Assembly (NCBI GenBank): GCA_016209865.1
Contig: JACQVL010000264.1
Span: 1 to 5,914, forward strand
Reading direction: 5' to 3'
Origin: Candidatus Latescibacterota bacterium
Lineage (GTDB): Bacteria > JAAXHH01 > JACQVL01
DNA: 5,914 nt
Positions 1 to 5,562 of this stretch are shown one piece after another. The position numbers and the translations under genes are program-made. Every line of letters starts with the position of its first letter. Positions within the stretch are counted from its first letter, which is position 1. Under the pieces are notes generated by a model. That model did no database searches, was not told the DNA's origin, and saw only the letters and a list, made by a program, of their open reading frames with translations.

Positions 1-38
1 CCGCATGCGGGGGGACACGGAGGGGGGTCACATACTCG
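1..38 (-). other. Left-edge gap after the DppD-like gene; possible start region of the next gene
   Basis: These 38 bases hold two runs of six G on the plus strand (9-14, 22-27) and a perfect 10-base palindrome CCGCATGCGG at the edge (1-10). On the gene strand an ATG at 6-4 and an in-frame GTG at 18-16 could start a following gene, where a DppF-like ATPase would be expected, but only one or two codons are visible and no clear ribosome site is seen. Confidence 0.3.
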
Positions 39-50
39 TCACTCGTCACT
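34..50. repeat. Tandem heptad array (2 units plus ACT) at the end of the DppD-like gene
   Basis: The plus strand reads ACTCGTC (34-40), ACTCGTC (41-47) and ACT (48-50), the same unit and orientation as at 1026-1056. On the gene strand it encodes the last residues SDE of the ATPase and supplies its TGA stop (39-41). Confidence 0.85.
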
Positions 51-1010
51 TTGATACAGATGGCACGCCACGCGGTGGTCGGGCGCGTGCTCCCGCAAGG
101 GCGGCGCAACCGTCCGGCAGCGTTCCATCACGAACGGGCAGCGGAACTGGAAGATGCAGCCGGGCGGCGGACGGCGCAGGTCGTGGGTCAGCCCTTCAGC
201 CGCCTTCAACGGTCTGCGCGCTTTGATGGAGGGGATGGAAGCGATGAGGAGCTGGGTGTACGGATGGAGCGGGCGCTCGAACGCCTCCGTGACCGGGGCG
301 ATCTCGACGAGGTTCCCGGCGTACATCACCGCGATCCGGTCGACCAACTGGGCCTGAAGCCCCATGTCGTGTCCGATCAGGACCATCGAGACGCCCAGGC
401 GCTGTTTCACGTCCACCAGCGTCTGGGCGACGACCCGCTGGACGACGACATCCAGCGCGCTGGTCGGTTCGTCCGCGATGAGCACCGGCGGAGTGAGCGC
501 GATCGCCATGGCGATGCAAACCCGCTGTTTCATGCCGCCGCTCAACTCGTGGGGGTACAGCCCGGAGACCCGTCCGGGCAGGCCCACTAAGTTGAGCAAT
601 TCCCCGATGCGCGTGCTCAATCGCTCTCTGGGCTGCTTGCCGTCATGCGTCTGGATCGCATCCCCGATCTGGTCTTTCACCCGCATGACCGGGTTGAGGG
701 AATTCATCGCCCCCTGCGGGATGAGGGCGAGCGATCGCCAGCGAACCTCCCGGAGTTGACGCTCGCTCAGCGTAAACAGGTTCGTCCCGTTGAGCCAGAC
801 CTCCCCACCCAGCACCCGGCCGGGCGGCTGCACTAACGAGAGGATCGCCATCGCCGCCGTCGTCTTCCCGCAGCCGGATTCGCCCACCAGCCCCAACGTC
901 TCCCCGCGGTACAGGCTGAAACTGACCCCGTTCACCGCCACGACATCCCCTTTCGGGGTCTCATAGTGCACGCGCAGGTTCTTGACGTCCAGGACGACCG
1001 CTCGGTTCAC
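39..1010 (-). CDS. dppD: ABC transporter ATP-binding protein, DppD/OppD-like
   Basis: This is a cytoplasmic ATPase that drives the peptide/nickel-type importer. From the chosen start it has 323 residues, with Walker A GESGCGKT (43-50), Q-loop Q99 (IPQGAMNSLNP), signature LSGGMKQR (156-163), Walker B VLIADEPTSALD (176-187, catalytic E181) and switch H214. The C-terminal oligopeptide-ATPase extension includes RPLHPYT (246-252) and four conserved cysteines, C285, C291, C298 and C316, which in this family can hold an iron-sulfur cluster. All catalytic residues are present. The GTG at 1010 is preferred because AGAAGGA lies eight bases upstream; a GTG at 1034 is in frame but sits in the heptad array and adds eight unlikely residues. 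The final SDE and the stop are repeat-derived. A paired DppF-like ATPase would be expected next, beyond the left edge. Confidence 0.95.
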   Translation of the reverse strand: MNRAVVLDVKNLRVHYETPKGDVVAVNGVSFSLYRGETLGLVGESGCGKTTAAMAILSLVQPPGRVLGGEVWLNGTNLFTLSERQLREVRWRSLALIPQGAMNSLNPVMRVKDQIGDAIQTHDGKQPRERLSTRIGELLNLVGLPGRVSGLYPHELSGGMKQRVCIAMAIALTPPVLIADEPTSALDVVVQRVVAQTLVDVKQRLGVSMVLIGHDMGLQAQLVDRIAVMYAGNLVEIAPVTEAFERPLHPYTQLLIASIPSIKARRPLKAAEGLTHDLRRPPPGCIFQFRCPFVMERCRTVAPPLREHAPDHRVACHLYQSDE

Positions 1011-1018
1011 AGGTTCAT

Positions 1019-1025
1019 TCCTTCT
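1019..1025 (-). promoter_or_regulatory. Ribosome binding site deciding the DppD-like GTG start
   Basis: AGAAGGA on the gene strand lies eight bases before the GTG at 1010. It favours that start over the GTG at 1034, which is inside the heptad array and has no such signal. Confidence 0.65.
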
Positions 1026-1056
1026 ACTCGTCACTCGTCACTTGTCACTCGTCACT
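1026..1056. repeat. Tandem heptad array (4 units plus ACT) at the DppC-DppD junction
   Basis: The plus strand reads ACTCGTC (1026-1032), ACTCGTC (1033-1039), ACTTGTC (1040-1046), ACTCGTC (1047-1053) and a partial ACT. On the gene strand each unit contains TGA; because 7 and 3 share no factor, consecutive units put TGA in all three frames. The DppC-like gene stops in it at 1038-1040. A GTG at 1034 inside the array is also an in-frame but less likely start for the ATPase gene. Confidence 0.9.
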
Positions 1057-1907
1057 GCCTGTCTCAGCCGTGGATTCGCAATCTCATCTAAGCCGATGGC
1101 GATGAGGAACAGGCCGGTGAAGATGACGATCAGGACGAGGATGGGGAAGCCCCACCACCACCACATCCCGCGGATGATGGCGGACGACCGGATGGCGTAG
1201 AAGATGGTCATGCCTAAGGTAGGAATCCGAGTCGGTCCCAGTCCTAACGCCTCCAGGCTGGTCGCGGCCAGGATCGCGCCCGAGATGTTGCCCGTCAGGC
1301 TGGAGGCCAGGTACGGCAGCATGTTCGGGATCATCTCGGTGAGGATGATCGCCAGCGAGGAAGCGCCCGACAGCCGCGCCATCCGGATGTAGCCTCGTTC
1401 CCGCAGGGTGAGCACCTGGGCGCGGATGAGCCGGGTCGGCGCCGGCCAGGCGAACAGCGACAGGATCAACGCCATCGTGTCGATCTCCACCGTGCGGACG
1501 TAGGCGGAGATGACGATCAGGATGGCCAATGACGGGATGGTGAGCACCGCGTCGGTGACCGTGCGGATGAGGTTGTCCACCCAACCGCCGAACAGACCGG
1601 CGGTGCAGCCTAACAGGATGCCGGTCAGCATCCCCACCCCCGCCGCGATCAGGCCGACGCGCAGGGAGCGCGGCGCGCCGGTGATGACGACCGCTAAGAT
1701 ATCCCGGCCGTTGCTCTCCGTCCCGAACGGATGCGCCCGATCCCCGCCCATCATCCAGGCCGGGGGCAGGTTCAGCGGAGAAGTCCCCACCCGCGCTAAG
1801 GTGGTGTCCCAGCAAAGCGGCCCGATGACCCCCATCAGCACCACGCCTATCACCATGCTGGCACCGATGAGTAACTTAGGGGAAGTTGCGGGGTGGATCA
1901 GTGTCAT
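1038..1907 (-). CDS. dppC: ABC transporter permease, DppC/OppC-like
   Basis: This is a 289-residue partner permease of the preceding DppB-like protein. The N-terminus has one membrane segment (about 12-32), then the family signature HPFGTESNGRDIL (59-71) and PRSLRVGL (79-86). Five further membrane segments follow, near 88-108, 122-140, 145-165, 198-222 and 252-272. The coupling loop is at about 170-198 (RGYIRMARLSGAS). A run of four tryptophans stands at 249-252, a region that is Trp-rich in many DppC proteins. The natural end LDEIANPRLR (273-282) is followed by seven residues, QAVTSDK, of which at least TSDK plus the stop TGA are encoded by a heptad repeat. The ATG at 1907 lies 16 bases after the DppB-like stop with only a weak ribosome site, consistent with translational coupling. 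The family call is firm; the transported ligand is unknown. Confidence 0.95.
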   Translation of the reverse strand: MTLIHPATSPKLLIGASMVIGVVLMGVIGPLCWDTTLARVGTSPLNLPPAWMMGGDRAHPFGTESNGRDILAVVITGAPRSLRVGLIAAGVGMLTGILLGCTAGLFGGWVDNLIRTVTDAVLTIPSLAILIVISAYVRTVEIDTMALILSLFAWPAPTRLIRAQVLTLRERGYIRMARLSGASSLAIILTEMIPNMLPYLASSLTGNISGAILAATSLEALGLGPTRIPTLGMTIFYAIRSSAIIRGMWWWWGFPILVLIVIFTGLFLIAIGLDEIANPRLRQAVTSDK

Positions 1908-1923
1908 CAGTCTGTTCTCTGCG

Positions 1924-2931
1924 TCATCTGTGATACGTGATGCGCGGGTCGAGGAGGGGGTAAACGAGGTCGATCACCAGCACCGCCAGCGCCGTGGCCA
2001 CGATCAGGATGAAGCAGATGCCTTGAATCAGGGTGTAATCCTGGTTGACGATGCCCTGGTAGAGCAGATAGCCCATGCCAGGGTACGCGAAGAGGTATTC
2101 GACGAGGGTCGACCCGCCCACGATGCCGCCTAAGCTCAAGGCCAGGCCAGTGACCTGGGGGAGCATCGCGTTCCGCACCGCGTACCGCCAGAACACCCGG
2201 CCGGGCCGGAGGCCCTTGGCGTCGGCCAGGATGAGGTAGTCCTCCCCGGCGGTCGTGATCATCATCCCCCGCATCCCCAGCGCCCAGAATCCCATCGACG
2301 TGATGACGATGGCCAGAGCGGGCAGCGTGCCGTGGTAGACGACGCTGGAGATGAACCCCCAGGTCAGCCCGGCCTCGACATCGCGGCCGTACCCGCCGGA
2401 GACGGGGAAGAGTTTCAGGCCGAAGGCGAACACGTAGATGAGCAGGATGGCCAGCATGAAGAACGGGATGGAGGTGAACGTCAGCGTGACCGGCAGGAGG
2501 CGTCGTACCAGAGAAGGTGTCCTCTGCCATCCTAAGAGCGCGCCGATCCCGTTGCCGAGGAGGAACGAGAGGAGAGTCGCCACGCTCAGCAGCCCGACGG
2601 TCCACGGCAGGGATTGGGCGATCAGGTCGCGGACCTGCACCGGGAACTGCGTCAGCGAATACCCTAAGTTGAACGTCGCCAGGTTGCCCAGGTACCGAAG
2701 GTATTGAACGGGGACGGGCTGGTCGAGGCCGAATTTCTTGCGCCAGGATTCGATCAACTCGGCGCTGTTCTCCACGTAGCCCGACTGGGCGGCCATGCGG
2801 CTCACCATGGCGGCGACGGGATCGCCGGGCGCGAGCCGGGGGATGATGAACATCATCGTCGCCCCCAGCCAGACGGTCAGGACGAACATCAACACGCGCC
2901 GGATGAGGTAGCCGGTGGGGAGAGGACGCAT
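1924..2931 (-). CDS. dppB: ABC transporter permease, DppB/OppB-like (dipeptide/oligopeptide/nickel family)
   Basis: This is a 335-residue inner-membrane permease, one half of the transmembrane channel of a peptide/nickel-type ABC importer. Likely membrane segments lie near 10-31, 109-134, 147-172, 202-222, 259-281 and 303-325, with the long external loop after segment 1 that is typical of DppB. Family hallmarks include YLIRRVL (8-14), PRLAPGDPV (31-39), KFGLDQPVPVQY (66-77), the cytoplasmic EAA-type coupling loop (about 229-258, with D237-A-K-G-L) and FAYPGMGYL (281-289). The ATG at 2931 gives the expected N-terminus and no other in-frame start fits, yet no Shine-Dalgarno sequence precedes it because a heptad array sits there. 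Translation may be coupled to the MoaD-like gene 35 bases upstream. The DppC-like gene begins 16 bases after its stop. The ligand may be a peptide, metal chelate or other small molecule; the sequence does not say which. Confidence 0.95.
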   Translation of the reverse strand: MRPLPTGYLIRRVLMFVLTVWLGATMMFIIPRLAPGDPVAAMVSRMAAQSGYVENSAELIESWRKKFGLDQPVPVQYLRYLGNLATFNLGYSLTQFPVQVRDLIAQSLPWTVGLLSVATLLSFLLGNGIGALLGWQRTPSLVRRLLPVTLTFTSIPFFMLAILLIYVFAFGLKLFPVSGGYGRDVEAGLTWGFISSVVYHGTLPALAIVITSMGFWALGMRGMMITTAGEDYLILADAKGLRPGRVFWRYAVRNAMLPQVTGLALSLGGIVGGSTLVEYLFAYPGMGYLLYQGIVNQDYTLIQGICFILIVATALAVLVIDLVYPLLDPRITYHR

Positions 2932-2936
2932 GAAGC

Positions 2937-2964
2937 AGTGACGAGTGACCAGTGACGAGTGACG
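2937..2964. repeat. Tandem heptad array AGTGACG x4 in the MoaD-DppB gap, inverted relative to the other copies
   Basis: Four 7-base units on the plus strand: AGTGACG (2937-2943), AGTGACC (2944-2950), AGTGACG (2951-2957) and AGTGACG (2958-2964). They fill almost the whole 35-base gap between the MoaD-like stop and the DppB-like start. On the gene strand this copy reads CGTCACT and contains no stop triplets, unlike the copies at 34-50 and 1026-1056. It occupies the place where a ribosome binding site for the permease would be expected. Confidence 0.9.
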
Positions 2965-2966
2965 GC

Positions 2967-3203
2967 CTAACCCCCGGCCAGGGGCGGGAAGAACGCGACC
3001 ACATCCCCCTCGTGCAAGCGCCGGGCGCGATGGGTCTCCTGGTCGTTGACGCACACGACGGCCGGTTCCTCCTCGATGCCTAAGCGCACCGCCAGATCGT
3101 CCACGGTTACCCCGCCCGGCAGGTCGAGTTCGGCAGTGCGGCCGTTGGCATGGGGCGGGAGATGCTGCTGGAGAGGCCCGAAGAGTTTGATCTTGATGCG
3201 CAT
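2967..3203 (-). CDS. moaD: MoaD/ThiS-family sulfur carrier protein (molybdopterin synthase small-subunit type)
   Basis: This is a 78-residue beta-grasp protein of the type that is adenylated and thiocarboxylated at its C-terminal glycine and, with MoaE, donates sulfur to make the molybdopterin dithiolene. It starts MRIKIKLFGPL, typical of MoaD, has the LPGGVTVDDL segment near 28-37 and NDQE near 53-56, and ends FFPPLAGG with the essential Gly-Gly exposed. The length is normal for the family. The ATG at 3203 is chosen because GGAGAAAGGGA lies just upstream; the reading frame stays open further upstream (to an ATG at 3341), but that extension is low-complexity and overlaps the large-subunit gene and its repeat. 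It lies 62 bases after the hydroxylase gene and 35 bases before the permease gene, which suggests a cofactor supply role for the adjacent enzyme. A ThiS or other sulfur-carrier role cannot be excluded; no moaE, moeB or thiG is in view. Confidence 0.9.
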   Translation of the reverse strand: MRIKIKLFGPLQQHLPPHANGRTAELDLPGGVTVDDLAVRLGIEEEPAVVCVNDQETHRARRLHEGDVVAFFPPLAGG

Positions 3204-3210
3204 GCCGCCG

Positions 3211-3221
3211 TCCCTTTCTCC
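3211..3221 (-). promoter_or_regulatory. Ribosome binding site of the MoaD-like gene
   Basis: The gene strand reads GGAGAAAGGGA ending seven bases before the ATG at 3203. It supports this start over the longer frame that opens at 3341. Confidence 0.65.
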
Positions 3222-3253
3222 ACACGACGATGCTGTTCCTGTTCTCTTTCCCG

Positions 3254-3281
3254 AACCCCGAACCCCTAACCCCGAACCCCG
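3254..3281. repeat. Tandem heptad array AACCCCG x4 at the end of the large-subunit gene
   Basis: Four consecutive 7-base units on the plus strand read AACCCCG (3254-3260), AACCCCT (3261-3267), AACCCCG (3268-3274) and AACCCCG (3275-3281). The single G-to-T change in the second unit creates the TAG stop (gene strand, 3266-3268) of the large subunit, so its final residues GVRG are repeat-encoded. The remaining units extend into the 62-base gap before the MoaD-like gene. Confidence 0.9.
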
Positions 3282-5503
3282 TCCTTCCTCTCCTGACAGG
3301 CCATGACGACGCGTTCCGGGGTGATGGGGGCTTCGTTGCACCAGACGCCGATGGCGTCATGGATCGCGCCCGCGACGACCGCGATGCCCGGAGCGATGGG
3401 CGGCTCGCCCACCCCCTTGCAGCCGAACGGGCCGTTCTTGGTCGGCACCTCGACGAGGACCGACTCCACGTAGGGGACGTCCATCGCCGTCGGGATGCGG
3501 TAGTCGAGCAGGTTTGGGTTGGCGTTGCGGCCGTCGATAGCGTACTGCATTTGCTCCATCAGACCCCAGGAGAAGCCTTGCACCGCCCCGCCCTCCATCT
3601 GCCCTTCCACGCCCAGCGCATAAATCGCCCGCCCGACATCCAGACTGCCGACGTACTTGAGCAGCCGCACCTGTCCGGTGTCGGGGTTCACCTCGACTTT
3701 GGCGATCTGCGCGGCGATCGTCGTAGCGCTGGGCTGGGCGGCGAACGCGCCGCGCCCGACGATCGGGCCGCCGATCGTCCGCATTCCAAGCCGGGCAGCC
3801 TCGGCGAGGGACATCGCGTTCTCTGGATGATCCCGATCGACGACCTGGCCGTCCCGCAGTTCCAGCCGGTCGACGGGGACGGCGAACTGTTCAGCGGCTA
3901 AGGCCAGGATGCGCTCCCGCGCCTCCTCCGCCGCGCGCAGCACCGCGTTCCCCATGCTGAACGTGATCACGCTCCCGCCGGACGCCGTGGCGTACGGGGC
4001 GCTGTCGGTGTCCCCGCGGATGACTTTGACTCGCTGGTACTCCACCCCGAGCACCTCGGCGGCGATCACGGCCATCGCGCTGTCCGTCCCGGTGATGTCC
4101 ATCAGTCCGCTGAACACGCTGACCGACCCGTCCTCATGGATGGACACGACCGCCGCGCCTGGCCCGGCTCCGTTCGTCCACTCCCCGACCGCCACCCCCC
4201 AGCCCTGGTTGGGACCGGTGTCGTGCTCCCGCTGCCACCAGCCGACGTGGTCCGCGACCGCCTTCAGCGTCGCCTTAAAATCGACCTGGTCGCCCTCGCG
4301 CATGTTCTTCAGGCGTAACTCCACCGGGTCGATCCCCAGTTCATGGGCGATCCGGTTCAACTGGCTCTCCGAGGCGAACGTCGCCTGCGGCGCGCCGGGC
4401 GCGCGGTAGGCCCCCGGCGCTGGCTTATTCGTGTGGATGTCGTACGCATCCCATTTGACGTTGGGGATGGAGTAGACGCCTTGAATCCGGCCAGTCGCCC
4501 CGCAGCCGCCGCTGCCGATGCCGGGGTCCCACAGGGCGAACGCCTGACGGGCGGTGATCGTGCCGTCGTGAGTGACTCCGGTCTTGATCGTGATCACCGC
4601 GCCCGGCGCGGGACGGGCATCTAAGAATTCTTCTTCGCGGGTGTAGACGATCTTGACGGGACGCCTGGTCTTCTGAGCGAGCAGCACCGCGTACGTGTCG
4701 ATGATCCCGCCAAACTTGGCCCCGAACCCTCCGCCGATCGTCATTCCGATGCTGTTGATCTGGCTCAGGGGAATGCCGAGAGAACTGGAGATGTTCGCCC
4801 GGACGGCAAAATGGCCCTGGGTGCTGCTCCAGACGGTGACTTTCCCGTCCGGCCCGACCTCGGCGATGCACGATTGAGGCTCGATGTACGTCTGGTGCGC
4901 CCGGTGGACGATATAGGTATCCTCGAAGATACGATCCGCGTCGCGGAACCCCTGGTCGACATCCCCGATCTGGTGGTGACTTTCCCCGGCGACGTTGTGC
5001 AGGGTCTCTCCGTGCGGGCCGATCACCGGCTGGCGGTCGTCGTAGATCATCGTCGTCTCCGGCTTCGCCGCGTCTCGTGGGTCGATGTAGGCGGGCAGGG
5101 GGTCGTACTCCACCTCGACTAAGCGAACGGCATCTTCGGCGATCTCGCGCGAGACCGCCGCGATGGCCGCGATCTTCTGGCCCTGATAGGTGACCTTGTC
5201 GGTGGCGAACAGGTTGAGGACACGCCGGGTGGCGTGGACTTCCTCCTGGATGACGAGCGCCTGGTCTTCCGTCAGGTCTTGCTGGGTCATCACCGCCATC
5301 ACGCCAGGCAGGGCGCGGGCCTTGCTCACGTCGATCCGGGTGATGCGGGCATGGGCATACGGGCTGCGGACGAACACTCCATACAGCAGACCGGGCAGGT
5401 GGACGTCGGCCGTGTACCGGGCCCGTCCGGTGACTTTCTCTAAGGCGTCCACGCGGGGCACCCGGCTGCCTACGACGTGAAATTGCTGTCCGTTGGGCTC
5501 CAT
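3266..5503 (-). CDS. Molybdopterin-binding large subunit, xanthine dehydrogenase / CoxL form II-like family
   Basis: This is the catalytic subunit of a molybdenum hydroxylase, binding the molybdopterin (probably cytosine dinucleotide) cofactor and hydroxylating an aldehyde or N-heterocycle with water as oxygen donor. The 745 residues include an N-terminal a/b-hammerhead domain (about 20-135), the glycine-rich cofactor loop GGGFGAKFGG (257-266), the active-site loop AYRAPGAPQ (365-373), and KGVGEPP (696-702), whose E700 matches the catalytic base of the family. The active loop lacks the Cys-Ser of true CO dehydrogenase (AYRCSFR), so this is not form I CoxL. At 469-485 the usual GQG and AQIAAE are replaced by TGT and AVIAAE. 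The ATG at 5503 is chosen because AGAGGTGAG stands 4-5 bases upstream; an in-frame ATG at 5539 would add 12 unfamiliar residues and overlaps the hairpin region. The last residues (GVRG) and the TAG stop come from a heptad repeat. Family call secure; reaction unknown. Confidence 0.95.
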   Translation of the reverse strand: MEPNGQQFHVVGSRVPRVDALEKVTGRARYTADVHLPGLLYGVFVRSPYAHARITRIDVSKARALPGVMAVMTQQDLTEDQALVIQEEVHATRRVLNLFATDKVTYQGQKIAAIAAVSREIAEDAVRLVEVEYDPLPAYIDPRDAAKPETTMIYDDRQPVIGPHGETLHNVAGESHHQIGDVDQGFRDADRIFEDTYIVHRAHQTYIEPQSCIAEVGPDGKVTVWSSTQGHFAVRANISSSLGIPLSQINSIGMTIGGGFGAKFGGIIDTYAVLLAQKTRRPVKIVYTREEEFLDARPAPGAVITIKTGVTHDGTITARQAFALWDPGIGSGGCGATGRIQGVYSIPNVKWDAYDIHTNKPAPGAYRAPGAPQATFASESQLNRIAHELGIDPVELRLKNMREGDQVDFKATLKAVADHVGWWQREHDTGPNQGWGVAVGEWTNGAGPGAAVVSIHEDGSVSVFSGLMDITGTDSAMAVIAAEVLGVEYQRVKVIRGDTDSAPYATASGGSVITFSMGNAVLRAAEEARERILALAAEQFAVPVDRLELRDGQVVDRDHPENAMSLAEAARLGMRTIGGPIVGRGAFAAQPSATTIAAQIAKVEVNPDTGQVRLLKYVGSLDVGRAIYALGVEGQMEGGAVQGFSWGLMEQMQYAIDGRNANPNLLDYRIPTAMDVPYVESVLVEVPTKNGPFGCKGVGEPPIAPGIAVVAGAIHDAIGVWCNEAPITPERVVMACQERKDGVRG

Positions 5504-5507
5504 CTGT

Positions 5508-5516
5508 CTCACCTCT
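5508..5516 (-). promoter_or_regulatory. Ribosome binding site deciding the large-subunit start
   Basis: On the gene strand the sequence AGAGGTGAG ends four bases before the ATG at 5503. This is the clearest Shine-Dalgarno match in the window and favours 5503 over the in-frame ATG at 5539. Confidence 0.8.
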
Positions 5517-5541
5517 CGTGTATCTGATGTGTGCCCCATGA

Positions 5542-5562
5542 GGGCGATCACAAGGATCGCCC
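5542..5562. repeat. Perfect hairpin (8-bp arms, 5-base loop) between the two hydroxylase genes
   Basis: On the plus strand GGGCGATC (5542-5549) is followed by ACAAG and then GATCGCCC (5555-5562), a perfect inverted repeat. On the gene strand it directly follows the TAG stop of the small subunit. No U-rich tract follows on the gene strand (TCATGGGG comes next), so it is not a standard Rho-independent terminator. It resembles a dispersed hairpin element with a TAGGGGCGA edge that I recall from Chloroflexota and some other genomes; that link is from memory. It may protect or pause the transcript between the two subunit genes. Confidence 0.75.

Noticed and set aside
1011-1034. GTG at 1034 as the start of the DppD-like ATPase
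   Set aside because: It lies inside the heptad array, lacks a ribosome site, and adds eight residues not typical of the family; the GTG at 1010 has a well-placed AGAAGGA.
1026-1056. CRISPR array
   Set aside because: The units are 7 bases long with no spacers between them.
1907-3004. Minus-strand open frame of 365 codons overlapping the DppB-like gene
   Set aside because: It is a shifted-frame shadow, rich in Arg, Pro and His, whereas the other frame encodes a clear permease with membrane segments.
3204-3341. N-terminal extension of the MoaD-like protein to an ATG at 3341
   Set aside because: The extra residues are low-complexity, overlap the large-subunit gene and read through a tandem repeat; the 78-residue form has normal family length and a ribosome site.
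3230-3901. Plus-strand open frame of about 220 codons, and similar long plus-strand frames at 51-590 and 1510-2133
   Set aside because: They are antisense to conserved genes, have biased composition and no recognisable domain; long antisense frames are expected at this GC content.
3266-5503. Aerobic CO dehydrogenase (form I CoxL)
   Set aside because: The active-site loop reads AYRAPGAPQ and lacks the Cys-Ser motif that binds copper in true CO dehydrogenase.
5542-5562. Rho-independent terminator
   Set aside because: A strong stem is present but no U-rich tract follows on the gene strand, and it lies between two subunits of one enzyme.
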